Part shown: positions 1 to 12,054 of the stretch, in pieces
How positions within the stretch are numbered: position 1 is the first letter of the stretch
Layout: every line of letters starts with the position of its first letter
Source: Shouchella hunanensis
GTDB taxonomy: Bacteria > Bacillota > Bacilli > Bacillales > Bacillaceae_D
Reading direction: 5' to 3'
Assembly: GCF_028735875.1 (NCBI RefSeq)
Contig: NZ_CP117834.1
Span: 1,538,001-1,602,000, forward strand
DNA: 64,000 nucleotides
Translations under genes and position numbers: made by a program
Notes under the pieces: model-generated
Told to the model about the DNA's origin: nothing
Databases searched by the model: none
What the model saw: the letters and a program-made list of their open reading frames with translations, nothing else

Positions 1-1157
1 TTGGCAATGATATACGGTGTATTACAAGAAGGAGACACGGTATTTGTTGAGCGTGATTGTCATAAATCGGTTATGCATGCATTAGAGTTATGTAAAGCAA
101 ATGTCGTGTTCTTGTCGTCACAACGGTCAAGCGTCACCAATCATTCTCTAGGCGTACCATGTGAAGTGCTAAAACATGCGTACAAACAACATCCCCATGC
201 GAAAGCAATTATTTTAACCTATCCAAATTACTGGGGAAGTGTGATTGATTATAGCGAAACGTTTCGCTTTGCAAAGCATCATGGACTACTTCTATTAGTC
301 GATGAAGCACATGGTGCCCACTTTGTTGTGAGCAATGAAGCTTTAAATAGTCCGCCATCAGCACTACAATTAGGAGCAGATATTGTGGTACAGTCTGCTC
401 ACAAAATGCTACCAGCTCTGACGATGACAGGTTGGCTTCATTTTTCTACCACCATTGATCCACTTATCAAAAAACGAATAAAGCATGCGCTACAAATGTT
501 TCAATCAAGTAGTCCTTCTTATATCTTGCTTGCTTCATTAGATGGGGCAAGGGCATTTCTAGAAGAACAAGGTCATCTTGCTTATCGTGAAGCTCTTGAA
601 GCACGGAAAGACCTGTGTGAATGGATAGAGGTTCATCCAAATATAGAGTTAGTAGAAGAAGAAGCACGCTTTACAGACCCTTTAAAACTAATGGTAAAGC
701 CGACAAATAGTGGTACAGGAATGAGTGTTTTAAATGCATTGAAGCAAGTAGGGATAGATGCTGAAATGGCAGACCCGAACGTTGCGTTGCTTGTTTTAGG
801 ACTATCTAGCTTACATCCAGATACGCAGAAACGGTTAAATCATGTTACGATAGAATTAACACCCCTTAAAGAAAAAAAAGATGTTGAAGCAGGAGCTAAG
901 GGGAGTTTGTCCGAATTAATAAGAAGCAAAGATAATAAAGAAAACGTTGAGCTTCTGTCTCTACAAGATGCTGTTGGCAAAATAGCCGCTACGGACGTTA
1001 TTCCGTATCCTCCAGGTATTCCGCTCCTTTTAAAAGGAGAGAAAATTTCTGAGGAGCACGTAGAACAAATGAAACAGTTCCTTTCTACAGGGGTTGCCTT
1101 CCAAGGATTTCAGCCCTATGAAGGAATAGTAGTTGAGCGTAAATCAGGAGAAGAATA

Positions 1158-1158
<1 letters not shown>
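1..1158 (+). CDS. yaaO: Orn/Lys/Arg-type PLP-dependent decarboxylase, 5' truncated by the window
   Basis: C-terminal 385 residues of a fold-type I pyridoxal-phosphate decarboxylase of the ornithine/lysine/arginine class. The PLP aspartate lies in VDEAHGAH (about residue 101) and the Schiff-base lysine in SAHKMLPALT (about residue 134). The reading frame is open from base 1, so the TTG at position 1 is probably not the true start; family members are about 480 aa. The stop overlaps the tmk start (TAATG), indicating translational coupling, and yaaO also precedes tmk in B. subtilis. The substrate amino acid cannot be read from the sequence. Confidence 0.9.
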
Positions 1159-2127
<969 letters not shown>

Positions 2128-2145
2128 TTAATCGTGGTGGATGAA

Positions 2146-3135
2146 ATGAATAATTGGAACGATTGGATAGAGGCACAGCCACAGGTTGTGCCTATGTTAG
2201 TAGAGAGCATAAAAAAACAACGTCTTGCGCATGCTTACTTGTTTGACGGACAAGCTGGAAGTGGAACCATGGAGCTTGCTATTCTTCTCTCTAAAAGTTT
2301 TATGTGCCAGGAAAAGCAAGGGGCGAATCCTTGTTTAACATGCTTAGATTGTACACGAATAGACTCTGGTAACCATCCTGATCTACATAAGATTGCGCCT
2401 GATGGTCAGTCAATCAAACGGGAGCAAGTGGATTACCTCCAAAAAGAGTTTTCTTATCGAGGAGTGGAATCACGACAAAAAGTGTACATTGTCTCTGATG
2501 CGGATAAGATGACAGGAACGGCCGCTAATACGTTATTGAAGTTTTTAGAAGAGCCGCAAGGAGAGACATTAGCGATCCTTCTGACGGAACAGGTTGAAAA
2601 TGTGTTACCGACGATTAGAAGTCGAGCACAGCACATACGGTTTCACCCTCCACTAAAAGAAGAAATTGTAAAGCAACTAATGGAGAATGGGATTGATCAA
2701 AAACATAGTTCGTTTTTAGCCGAACTCACAGAAAATAAAGAGGCAGCATTACGTCTAACAGAAGACGACTGGTCTTTTCAAGCCAGAGGTGTAGTGTTAC
2801 AATTGATGCATGAGTTATACACAAGACCTGATCAAGCAATTATTACGTTAGCTGAAAAGTGGCTGCCGTTAATGAAAGAGCGCATTCATCAGGAAATGGG
2901 TCTTGAAATGATGACTTTATGGTTGCGAGACCTTTTATATATACGAGTTGGAAAGCAAGGAGAGCTTGTTTATAGCGATTTTTATGAATCCTATAAAGAG
3001 TTGTCGCTATCAACATCACAGCGTCTCATTACCCTTTCGTTGGCTAAAGTGATGGAAGCAAAAAGCCAACTTAGTGCTAATGTTGCCGTACAGTTAGTGA
3101 TGGAAAGATTGCTTTTCACGATACAGGAGGGCTAG
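2146..3135 (+). CDS. holB: DNA polymerase III delta' subunit
   Basis: Clamp-loader subunit of the replicative polymerase. The N-terminal AAA+ domain has a degenerate P-loop (GQAGSGTME, expected for delta'), a zinc-binding cysteine cluster (C-x8-C-x2-C-x2-C near residues 60-75) and the sensor region KFLEEP. I chose ATG 2146 because GGTGG lies five bases upstream; GTG 2134 (four residues longer) has no ribosome site. 329 aa, normal. Followed after two bases by ricT. Confidence 0.93.
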   Translation: MNNWNDWIEAQPQVVPMLVESIKKQRLAHAYLFDGQAGSGTMELAILLSKSFMCQEKQGANPCLTCLDCTRIDSGNHPDLHKIAPDGQSIKREQVDYLQKEFSYRGVESRQKVYIVSDADKMTGTAANTLLKFLEEPQGETLAILLTEQVENVLPTIRSRAQHIRFHPPLKEEIVKQLMENGIDQKHSSFLAELTENKEAALRLTEDDWSFQARGVVLQLMHELYTRPDQAIITLAEKWLPLMKERIHQEMGLEMMTLWLRDLLYIRVGKQGELVYSDFYESYKELSLSTSQRLITLSLAKVMEAKSQLSANVAVQLVMERLLFTIQEG

Positions 3136-3137
3136 TT

Positions 3138-3965
3138 TTGCACGAGGTTGTAGGTGTCCGATTTAAAAAAGCGGGCAAAATTTATTACTTCTCGCCAGGT
3201 TCTCTCGAAATAACTGGTGAAGAAGCTGTAATCGTCGAAACATCCCGAGGAGTCGAATACGGGAAAGTAGTCGTTTCACCAAAGTTTGTTGATGAACAAG
3301 ACGTTGTTTTGCCGTTGAAACAAGTTATTCGTTTAGCAACAGCTGAAGATACATTAGTTGTAAAAGAGAATCGCGAGGCAGCTCGAGACGCGATTGACGT
3401 ATGCACGAAGAAGATCGAGGAACACAACTTAGATATGAAACTCGTTGACGTTGAATATACGTTTGATCGTAATAAAGTATTGTTTTATTTTACTGCCGAT
3501 GGTCGTATTGATTTTAGAGAATTAGTAAAAGACTTAGCCGCTATCTTTCGGACAAGAATTGAATTGAGGCAAATCGGTGTAAGAGACGAAGCGAAGTTGC
3601 TCGGGGGAATCGGTCCTTGTGGTCGAATGCTTTGTTGTTCTACGTTCCTAGGTGATTTCGAACCTGTTTCAATTAAAATGGCAAAAGATCAAAATCTCTC
3701 ACTTAATCCCGCAAAAATCTCAGGACTTTGCGGTCGTTTAATGTGTTGTTTGAAGTATGAAAATGACACATATGAAGAAGCTAAGAAAGAAATGCCTGAT
3801 ATCGGTAAGAAAATCTCCACACCTGATGGAACAGGAAAAGTGATTGGATTGAATTTACTTGACCGAGTCGTTCAGGTTCAACTTTTTGAAGAAGAACAGA
3901 CGCTTGAATATGCTTTTGATGAATTAATGAAAAGTGAAAAGCTCACTTCAAAAGCAACGGATTAA
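3138..3965 (+). CDS. ricT: RicT (YaaT), PSP1-domain stage 0 sporulation / RNase Y specificity factor
   Basis: In B. subtilis RicT works with RicA and RicF in an Fe-S complex that stimulates the Spo0A phosphorelay and steers RNase Y mRNA processing. The 275-aa protein carries the PSP1 domain with a conserved cysteine set ([13 protein letters not shown] and [13 protein letters not shown]), the likely metal ligands. The start is TTG with AGGAGG seven bases upstream. It follows holB and precedes yabA, as in other bacilli. Confidence 0.95.
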   Translation: MHEVVGVRFKKAGKIYYFSPGSLEITGEEAVIVETSRGVEYGKVVVSPKFVDEQDVVLPLKQVIRLATAEDTLVVKENREAARDAIDVCTKKIEEHNLDMKLVDVEYTFDRNKVLFYFTADGRIDFRELVKDLAAIFRTRIELRQIGVRDEAKLLGGIGPCGRMLCCSTFLGDFEPVSIKMAKDQNLSLNPAKISGLCGRLMCCLKYENDTYEEAKKEMPDIGKKISTPDGTGKVIGLNLLDRVVQVQLFEEEQTLEYAFDELMKSEKLTSKATD

Positions 3966-3978
3966 TGAGGTGAACGAT

Positions 3979-4314
3979 GTGGATAAGAAGGCCATCTTCA
4001 TGCAGGTTTCAAGCCTTGAAGAACGAATTGGTGATTTGCACGAAGAATTACGAGGTTTAAAAGAGCAGCTCGCTTACTTAATTGAAGAGAATCATTATTT
4101 ACACATAGAAAATGAAAATTTACGTAAACGCTTAGAACCGGAAAAGCCTATTCTCCCTGAAGAGTTTGAACGTAAGAAGATGGTTGGAGAAGGTCATGAG
4201 AATTTGGCAAGGCTCTACCAAGAAGGCTTTCATATATGCAACACACACTATGGGAGTATTCGGCCTGAAGGTGATGATTGTTTGTTCTGCCTTTCATTTC
4301 TACATCAAAAATGA
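3979..4314 (+). CDS. yabA: replication initiation control protein YabA
   Basis: Negative regulator of DnaA that also contacts the DnaN sliding clamp. The 111-residue protein has an N-terminal coiled-coil/leucine zipper (residues about 8-55) and a C-terminal zinc-binding domain ([10 protein letters not shown] ... CLFCLSF). The GTG start at 3979 is set by GAGGTG at 3967-3972 and matches the family start MDKK; a longer in-frame reading back into ricT is unlikely. Confidence 0.94.
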   Translation: MDKKAIFMQVSSLEERIGDLHEELRGLKEQLAYLIEENHYLHIENENLRKRLEPEKPILPEEFERKKMVGEGHENLARLYQEGFHICNTHYGSIRPEGDDCLFCLSFLHQK

Positions 4315-4323
4315 AAATACCAG

Positions 4324-4355
4324 AAGCCGATCTCCGTATGTTGAGATCGGCTTTT
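4324..4355 (+). terminator. Rho-independent terminator after yabA
   Basis: An 11-bp stem (AAGCCGATCTC / GAGATCGGCTT) with an 8-base loop, followed by a short T run. It would end the yaaO-yabA transcript. Confidence 0.75.
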
Positions 4356-4376
4356 ACAGTAAAGGAGTGAGGCAAA

Positions 4377-5111
4377 GTGCTTAAAGAAGATGAGCGAATG
4401 GATCATATTGCAGGTACCACTTATCAGATCATCCAAAGCGATAACGTATTTACCTATTCAATTGATGCAATCTTGCTAGCACGATTTGCTTCAATCCCGC
4501 TTCAAAAAGGACGAATACTTGATCTTTGTAGCGGGAATGGCGTTGTTGGTATGACCATGACGGAGCGAACAAGAGCCGCTATCACGTTGATGGAACTGCA
4601 AGAACCACTTCATACAATGGCACAGCGATCGATTAAAGAAAATAACCTATGTGAAAATGTGACTGCTTTATGTGCTGATTTAAAGGAGATAAGACAACAC
4701 TTTGCACACGGTTTCTTTGATGCCGTTACATGCAATCCGCCGTATTTTAAACAATCCAGTCACGAACAAATAAAAGAGGAACGAACAAAGGCAATGGCTC
4801 GACATGAAATTGCTTGTACATTATCAGAGGTAGTGACATCAGCAGCTTATGTGTTAAAGCATGGTGGAAAATTAGCCATGGTTCATCGTCCAGATCGTTT
4901 GGTTGACATTATTGAAGCAATGAAACGAAATAAGATTGAACCTAAGCGGATTCGTTTTTGTCATAGTAAAGCAGGTAGCCATGCGAACATGCTTTTAATA
5001 GAAGGTATTAAAGGAGGCAAGCCTGGTTTAAAGACAGAGTCTCCGTTAATGGTTTACGATGAAGACGGTCGCTACACAAAGGAATTTAACGAGGCCTACT
5101 TTCGCTTATGA
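4377..5111 (+). CDS. trmN6: tRNA1(Val) (adenine-37-N6)-methyltransferase family (YabB/TrmN6)
   Basis: SAM-dependent N6-adenine methyltransferase predicted to modify A37 of a tRNA. The SAM-binding loop is LDLCSGNGVVG (about residues 44-54) and the catalytic motif NPPYF (about residues 120-124) is typical of N6-methylases. 244 aa. GTG start with AAAGGAGTG seven bases upstream. It overlaps yazA by four bases (ATGA). Confidence 0.9.
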   Translation: MLKEDERMDHIAGTTYQIIQSDNVFTYSIDAILLARFASIPLQKGRILDLCSGNGVVGMTMTERTRAAITLMELQEPLHTMAQRSIKENNLCENVTALCADLKEIRQHFAHGFFDAVTCNPPYFKQSSHEQIKEERTKAMARHEIACTLSEVVTSAAYVLKHGGKLAMVHRPDRLVDIIEAMKRNKIEPKRIRFCHSKAGSHANMLLIEGIKGGKPGLKTESPLMVYDEDGRYTKEFNEAYFRL

Positions 5112-5374
5112 AGCATTATATGTATGTACTTGAATGTGGCGATCAGTCTTGGTACACCGGCTACACGAATAATGTGGAGCAACGGTTACGCAAACACGAA
5201 GAAGGCAAAGGTGCTAAATACACTCGAGGTCGAGGACCGCTAAAGCTTATTTTTGTTGAAACGTTTGCAACAAAAGAGGAAGCATTAAAGCAAGAATATC
5301 AATTTAAGCGAAAAACAAGGCGCGCCAAGGAGCGTTACGTTTTAGAACGAAGGAGTTTACAAGGAAATGATTGA
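5108..5374 (+). CDS. yazA: GIY-YIG domain protein YazA
   Basis: Small (88 aa) single-domain UvrC-type GIY-YIG nuclease-like protein. It has YMYVLECGDQSWYTGYTNN (the GIY-YIG strand pair), R and H in the helix VEQRLRKHEEG, and the conserved glutamate in ALKQEYQFKRK. Its cellular role is not established. Overlaps both trmN6 and rsmI, consistent with a tight operon. Confidence 0.92.
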   Translation: MKHYMYVLECGDQSWYTGYTNNVEQRLRKHEEGKGAKYTRGRGPLKLIFVETFATKEEALKQEYQFKRKTRRAKERYVLERRSLQGND

Positions 5375-6239
5375 ACAAAAAAGTTATCCGCTTGAAGGTG
5401 GCGGTCTTTACCTAGTGCCAACCCCTATTGGCAACTTGGAGGACATGACAGTTCGAGCTATTCGGCTATTAAAAGAAGCCGATTATATTGCTGCAGAAGA
5501 CACGAGGCAAACAAAAAAGTTAACGAACCATTTTGAGATTTCAACACCGCTAGTGAGCTACCATGAACATAATAAGTATAAAGCGGGTCGAGAACTGGTA
5601 GAAAAGATAAAAGCCGGTGCTGTGATTGCTCTTGTCACTGATGCAGGAATGCCAGGCATCTCTGATCCAGGCGAAGATCTCGTTACACTCTGTTTGGAAG
5701 AGAACCTTTCTGTTATATCTTTACCTGGAGCGAACGCAGCGATAACCGCTTTAGTAGCATCAGGCTTATCAACCCACTCCTTTCTGTTTATTGGATTTCT
5801 ACCTAGAGGAAAAAAGGATCGCAAACTCGAATTAGAACGTCTACAAAAACAAACGGATACCCTTATCTTCTATGAAGCACCTCATCGGTTAAATCAAACA
5901 CTTCAAGCGATTTATGATGTATTTGGAAACCGAAACATCGTCCTGGCGAGAGAGTTAACGAAGCGCTATGAAGAATATAATCGAGGTACAGTGGAAGAGG
6001 CGATAGAATGGGTAAAGACTGGTCAAGTAAAAGGTGAGTTTTGTTTATGTATTGAGGGATATAACGGTGAAAGCCAAGAGGATGAAACCGAATGGCATCA
6101 CGCATTAACCGATATTCAACATGTAAAGCATTACGTGGAAATCGGTCTTTCTGAAAAAGAAGCGATCAAACAAGTTGCCAGTGATCGTGGATTAGTCAAA
6201 CGAGAGCTTTATCAACGGTATCATGAGGCAAAAAAATAA
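5367..6239 (+). CDS. rsmI: 16S rRNA 2'-O-ribose C1402 methyltransferase RsmI (YabC)
   Basis: Tetrapyrrole-methylase-fold enzyme that methylates the 2'-OH of C1402 in the decoding centre. It has LVPTPIGNLEDMTVRA (residues about 17-32), AEDTRQTKKL, and VTDAGMPGISDPG with SLPGANAAITALVASG. 290 aa, full length. The start overlaps the yazA end. The stop lies inside the convergent abrB terminator. Confidence 0.96.
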   Translation: MIEQKSYPLEGGGLYLVPTPIGNLEDMTVRAIRLLKEADYIAAEDTRQTKKLTNHFEISTPLVSYHEHNKYKAGRELVEKIKAGAVIALVTDAGMPGISDPGEDLVTLCLEENLSVISLPGANAAITALVASGLSTHSFLFIGFLPRGKKDRKLELERLQKQTDTLIFYEAPHRLNQTLQAIYDVFGNRNIVLARELTKRYEEYNRGTVEEAIEWVKTGQVKGEFCLCIEGYNGESQEDETEWHHALTDIQHVKHYVEIGLSEKEAIKQVASDRGLVKRELYQRYHEAKK

Positions 6240-6259
6240 ACCCGCCATGGGCAGGTTCA
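6231..6259 (-). terminator. abrB terminator
   Basis: On the minus strand, AACCTGCC-CAT-GGCGGGTT forms an 8-bp stem with one G-U pair, followed by TTATTTTTTT. It overlaps the rsmI stop, a tight tail-to-tail junction. Confidence 0.7.
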
Positions 6260-6264
6260 GATAA

Positions 6265-6546
6265 TTATTTTTTTGCCACATAGTCTTGGAGTTGTTCAAG
6301 TACAGCTTCGGCTCCTTGAGGGCTAAGTACGATCTTTCCATTTGCCAATGATAAGTTATCATCAGATACTTCACCTGTAACTTGGCATGTCATGTTGGCC
6401 TTGTATTTCTTCAAGATGATGCGGTCGTTATCAACATAAATTTCAAGTGCATCCTTTTCAGCAATGTCCAACGTACGACGAAGCTCAATCGGAATAACAA
6501 CGCGACCTAATTCATCGACTTTACGGACGATCCCAGTTGATTTCAT
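6265..6546 (-). CDS. abrB: transition-state regulator AbrB
   Basis: Global DNA-binding repressor of post-exponential genes. The N-terminal swapped-hairpin domain reads MKSTGIVRKVDELGRVVIP with LRRTLDI and ALEIYVD, characteristic of AbrB. 93 aa, full length. GGGGG lies upstream of the ATG. Encoded opposite to the flanking genes, as in B. subtilis. Spo0A-box-like sequences lie just upstream, the expected route of repression. Confidence 0.97.
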   Translation of the reverse strand: MKSTGIVRKVDELGRVVIPIELRRTLDIAEKDALEIYVDNDRIILKKYKANMTCQVTGEVSDDNLSLANGKIVLSPQGAEAVLEQLQDYVAKK

Positions 6547-6604
6547 TACGTTTCCCCCTTAGATATGAAGCCAGTGTATAGTCAAGAATAATTTTATGTC
6601 ATAT

Positions 6605-6658
6605 TTCGACATAATTCTATAGTAATCTAAGAATAACAATATTTCCAAAACAAGTCAA
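6605..6658 (-). promoter_or_regulatory. abrB promoter with Spo0A box
   Basis: Reading the minus strand: TTGACT (6658-6653), 17-bp spacer, TATTCT (6635-6630), then a TGTCGAA 0A box (6611-6605) a little downstream of the predicted start. A second similar sequence, TTGTCGCAA, lies at 6693-6685. In B. subtilis phosphorylated Spo0A binds downstream of the abrB promoters; the arrangement here matches. The promoter call is inferred from consensus only. Confidence 0.55.
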
Positions 6659-6777
6659 TCGCTTTAAATAAAAAAACTTATATTTTGCGACAATTTATTT
6701 TAAGCACTATGAAACCCGGCACAACAGTGTTTATAGAGGAAAAACATCTATTATAAAAAAGAAAGGAGAGGGTGAAA

Positions 6778-7731
6778 ATGGATATTCATGCAGATGTAAT
6801 TGTAAAATTGCAAGAATCAAACCAAAGATTAAAAGATACATATGCGCAGAGTAGTAGAAACAAAGACCTAATTCGACAAAAACTGACGAAAGAAGCGAAT
6901 GTCTTTCGACAAATGAAGCGTCTTTCTACAGACGACCTTGTAAGAGCACTTGCTGGACGAAAATTAGCGGGAACAGATGGATCCGTCAATCAGACTAAAG
7001 GGGAAGCGCCTCATATTATTTATTTGTTTCAAGCTGTTGCTAAGGCAACGGATGGTCGTGCGGAATGGGAGTCTGATTTATTTATTCCATTATTAGAACG
7101 TGAAGACGACGAGGAAGAAACGATTAGTAAGCAACGGGCAAAACGTTTAGCGGTTTTAGAATTAAAGGCGGCGCGATCTTTAATTGAAGCAGACGACATT
7201 GCTGTAATGTTAATGGACGGTGCACTTTATCATTATCGAATTGATGCAAAAGAGGAATGGGAAGAACTTCGAGATTCAGCTTTGAAACGTAACACGTTAT
7301 TAATTGGTGTATCTGAAGAAATTACAACAGAAAATTTGATCACTTTGGCAAGTTTTGAGACCTATGCTCGGAACCCATACTCATATGACCGAGATTTGTT
7401 ATTTGGCATGCTTGATCAAAATGAAATGATCTACATTGATACGATTCAGCATAAAGCAGGCTTGCTTTCAACGTGGATGCGACTAGGGGCAACCCCATCC
7501 ATTACAGGGTTTGATATGTTAGAAGAGCAAAGGGAGCATTTAAATTGGATTGGGGATTTACTTTGTACGCTTACCCCGTCTGAAGGTCGGGGTATACCAC
7601 TCTGGCTAGACCATATTGATAAGGAAATTCGCATAACAGACAAGCTCGTTGAAGGATTGGTGGAACAATACATTGATGAAGACATTCGTCGACAATTCTT
7701 TGTGAAATTGCGAACCGAACGACCGTATTAA
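6778..7731 (+). CDS. nurA: NurA-domain 5'-3' nuclease
   Basis: 317-aa protein with the NurA nuclease fold. The two expected metal-binding aspartates sit in GTDGSV (D67) and MDGALYHYR (D147). NurA acts with the HerA translocase in DNA end resection in archaea, and the pair also exists in some bacteria. ATG 6778 follows GAAAGGAGAGG at 6761-6770; an in-frame GTG at 6772 is less well spaced. herA begins 15 bases downstream, so the two are probably one transcript. Not found here in B. subtilis. Confidence 0.82.
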   Translation: MDIHADVIVKLQESNQRLKDTYAQSSRNKDLIRQKLTKEANVFRQMKRLSTDDLVRALAGRKLAGTDGSVNQTKGEAPHIIYLFQAVAKATDGRAEWESDLFIPLLEREDDEEETISKQRAKRLAVLELKAARSLIEADDIAVMLMDGALYHYRIDAKEEWEELRDSALKRNTLLIGVSEEITTENLITLASFETYARNPYSYDRDLLFGMLDQNEMIYIDTIQHKAGLLSTWMRLGATPSITGFDMLEEQREHLNWIGDLLCTLTPSEGRGIPLWLDHIDKEIRITDKLVEGLVEQYIDEDIRRQFFVKLRTERPY

Positions 7732-7745
7732 AAGGAGGAATCGCT

Positions 7746-9578
7746 TTGCAAGTTGTTGGAATTACTACTCAACATGAAGTGCATATAGCATCGAAATCAC
7801 ATAAGTTTCGCATGAATGAAATGCTTGTGATCGAAGACAAAGAGTTGAATGAACCTAAAGGTGAAGTTGTAGAAACGTTATCATATAATCGCTATATACC
7901 GATGGGAATGGACAAGGGGTTAGTAGATCGAAATGTGTTAGAGACTCTTGAAGCGATTGGGTATGACATTGGGCAAGATGATATCCATCTCGCGAAAGTG
8001 CGCTTATTTGATGAGGCCCAAAAGCCCATTCAAACAGGCGTCCGTGTGCGTCACCCAGAATTTAGTGAGATTGAGCATTTGCTTGTTTCAACATCGAAAG
8101 AGAAAGGCATGGTATTAGGGGAAATTAAGTCTACTGATTTTGTTGCTGAATCGCTTCCGGCACAGTTGAATGACATTCTGCATATGCAAGAACATGGAAT
8201 GGTGAGAGAACAGAATGGAGTACCGTTTATTTTCGATATTCGTGCCATGCAGCAATACCCACATATTGGTGTGTTTGGTGGCTCAGGATCAGGTAAATCG
8301 TTTGGTTTAAGAGTAATGCTGGAAGAGTTGATGAAATTAAAAATTCCTTCTCTTGTGTTCGATCCACATTTTGAAATGAACTTCACTGGAAAAACAGAAG
8401 CAGATCGTGGTGACGTCAACTATGCTTCTAGGTATGAGGTTGTTCAAATTGGTCGGGACGTCGGTGTTGATTTTTCAGCCTTATCAACTCGAGATGTAGA
8501 GCGATTACTTGGAGCGGCAGGGCATTTAACGGAATCAATGATTAATGTTATTCAAACGATCCACAAACGAAAAGACAGTTATCAAACGTTTAGTGATCGA
8601 ATTGCCAATTTAATAGATGCACTGGATATGGGCAAGCAAAAGGTCGAGGGCATGCTGCATGATGGTGGAATGACAAAAGATGACATTAGTCGTTATAGTG
8701 CATTCAAACAGTTACTTGATCAGTTTGGTAGCTTGCCTCCATCTTCTGTAAAGGGTATTCAATGGCGTGCAAACCGTTTAAATCAGGCAGGGCTTTTTCA
8801 ACAAAACATTCGAGCGATTGAGCACGGCATCCATAATGGTAAGCTTGTTGTGATTCAAGGGGCAGTTTGGTTACTGCAAGTGTTTGCTAGCTACGTGATA
8901 GGCTCTCTATACTTTAAACGTCGCGCTTATAAAGATGCAAAGCTGCAACAACAGCAAAGCGAGTTCTTTCCACCGTTTGTTGTGGTAACAGATGAAGCAC
9001 ATAACTTTGCGCCTAAAGGATACGAAGCGCCGGCTAAATCAGTACTGAAAGAAATTGCGCAAGAAGGAAGAAAGTATGGTACGTTTCTAATTTTCGCTAC
9101 ACAGCGTCCAACATTGCTGGATGAAACAATTACCGCACAGCTTAATTCTAAGTTTGTTTTTCGAACGGTTCGAGGAACGGACATTCAAACGATAAAAGAA
9201 GAAACGGATTTAACGGCAGAAGAAGGGAAGCGACTTCCTTATTTGCAATCAGGGGATGTGTTTGTCTCTTCTGCCATTATCGGACGAACCGTTGCTGTTC
9301 GTATTCGACTCGCTCATTCAACCAGCCCTCATACGATGAACCCATTTGATGAGCTTGAACAAATGAATAACGCTGGAAATGAAGAAATAGTTGCGGCACT
9401 TGAAGATTTCCTTCCTCTCGCAGAAATGCACGTTATGCAAAAACTAGATGATTTAAACAAACAGTCAGGAAAGTCGTGGGATGTATCAGAATGGAAAATC
9501 ACGTTAGAACAACTTTGTGAAGAAGGGCTTCTAACAAAACAAAAAACACCGTTTGCTACTCTTTATGATCGCACTTGA
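7746..9578 (+). CDS. herA: HerA-type DNA translocase ATPase
   Basis: 610-aa FtsK/HerA-superfamily ATPase. A beta-rich N-terminal (HAS-barrel-like) region of about 140 residues is followed by Walker A GGSGSGKS (about 178-185), Walker B VVVTDEAHNF (about 410-420) and a motor segment IFATQRPTLLDETI with RTVRGTD. Expected to form a hexameric ring that feeds DNA to NurA. TTG start with AAAGGAGG upstream. The neighbouring nurA supports the assignment. Confidence 0.85.
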   Translation: MQVVGITTQHEVHIASKSHKFRMNEMLVIEDKELNEPKGEVVETLSYNRYIPMGMDKGLVDRNVLETLEAIGYDIGQDDIHLAKVRLFDEAQKPIQTGVRVRHPEFSEIEHLLVSTSKEKGMVLGEIKSTDFVAESLPAQLNDILHMQEHGMVREQNGVPFIFDIRAMQQYPHIGVFGGSGSGKSFGLRVMLEELMKLKIPSLVFDPHFEMNFTGKTEADRGDVNYASRYEVVQIGRDVGVDFSALSTRDVERLLGAAGHLTESMINVIQTIHKRKDSYQTFSDRIANLIDALDMGKQKVEGMLHDGGMTKDDISRYSAFKQLLDQFGSLPPSSVKGIQWRANRLNQAGLFQQNIRAIEHGIHNGKLVVIQGAVWLLQVFASYVIGSLYFKRRAYKDAKLQQQQSEFFPPFVVVTDEAHNFAPKGYEAPAKSVLKEIAQEGRKYGTFLIFATQRPTLLDETITAQLNSKFVFRTVRGTDIQTIKEETDLTAEEGKRLPYLQSGDVFVSSAIIGRTVAVRIRLAHSTSPHTMNPFDELEQMNNAGNEEIVAALEDFLPLAEMHVMQKLDDLNKQSGKSWDVSEWKITLEQLCEEGLLTKQKTPFATLYDRT

Positions 9579-9654
9579 CAGATAGATGTATAGTTCGCTA
9601 TATTTTTGATAAGAATGAACAATATACGTTTCTATGAATGGATGAGTATAAAGT

Positions 9655-11860
<2,206 letters not shown>

Positions 11861-11871
11861 AATGATTACTA

Positions 11872-11902
11872 GGGAGCGGTGGAAACGAACCGCTCTCTTT
11901 TT
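11872..11902 (+). terminator. metS terminator
   Basis: GGGAGCGGT / ACCGCTCTC stem with an 8-base loop and a T5 run, just after the metS stop. Confidence 0.8.
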
Positions 11903-11987
11903 ACATTGCCCTGAAATCTTAGGAACCAAGTGTTGAAACGATCCAATAAAATGAACAGAAAATAAAAAAATAAATTAAAATTAACTA

Positions 11988-12034
11988 TTGAAATCGCTTT
12001 CACTATCGATTATGATCTTATTGAAACGTTTCAA
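11988..12034 (+). promoter_or_regulatory. SigA promoter with cre site and operator palindrome, upstream of the lacI-type gene
   Basis: TTGAAA (11988-11993), 17-bp spacer, TATGAT (12011-12016). TGAAATCGCTTTCA at 11989-12002 fits the CcpA cre consensus and overlaps the -35. TTGAAACGTTTCAA at 12021-12034 is a perfect 14-bp palindrome at the predicted transcription start, the likely operator of the LacI-family product of the next gene. Together they imply catabolite repression plus local control of the sugar island. Confidence 0.75.
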
Positions 12035-12054
12035 TTGAAAAGAGGAATATGTGA

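Noticed and set aside
4166-4384. Plus-strand open frame overlapping yabA's end and the terminator
   Set aside because: Runs through the intrinsic terminator and has no homology; yabA in the other frame is clearly real.
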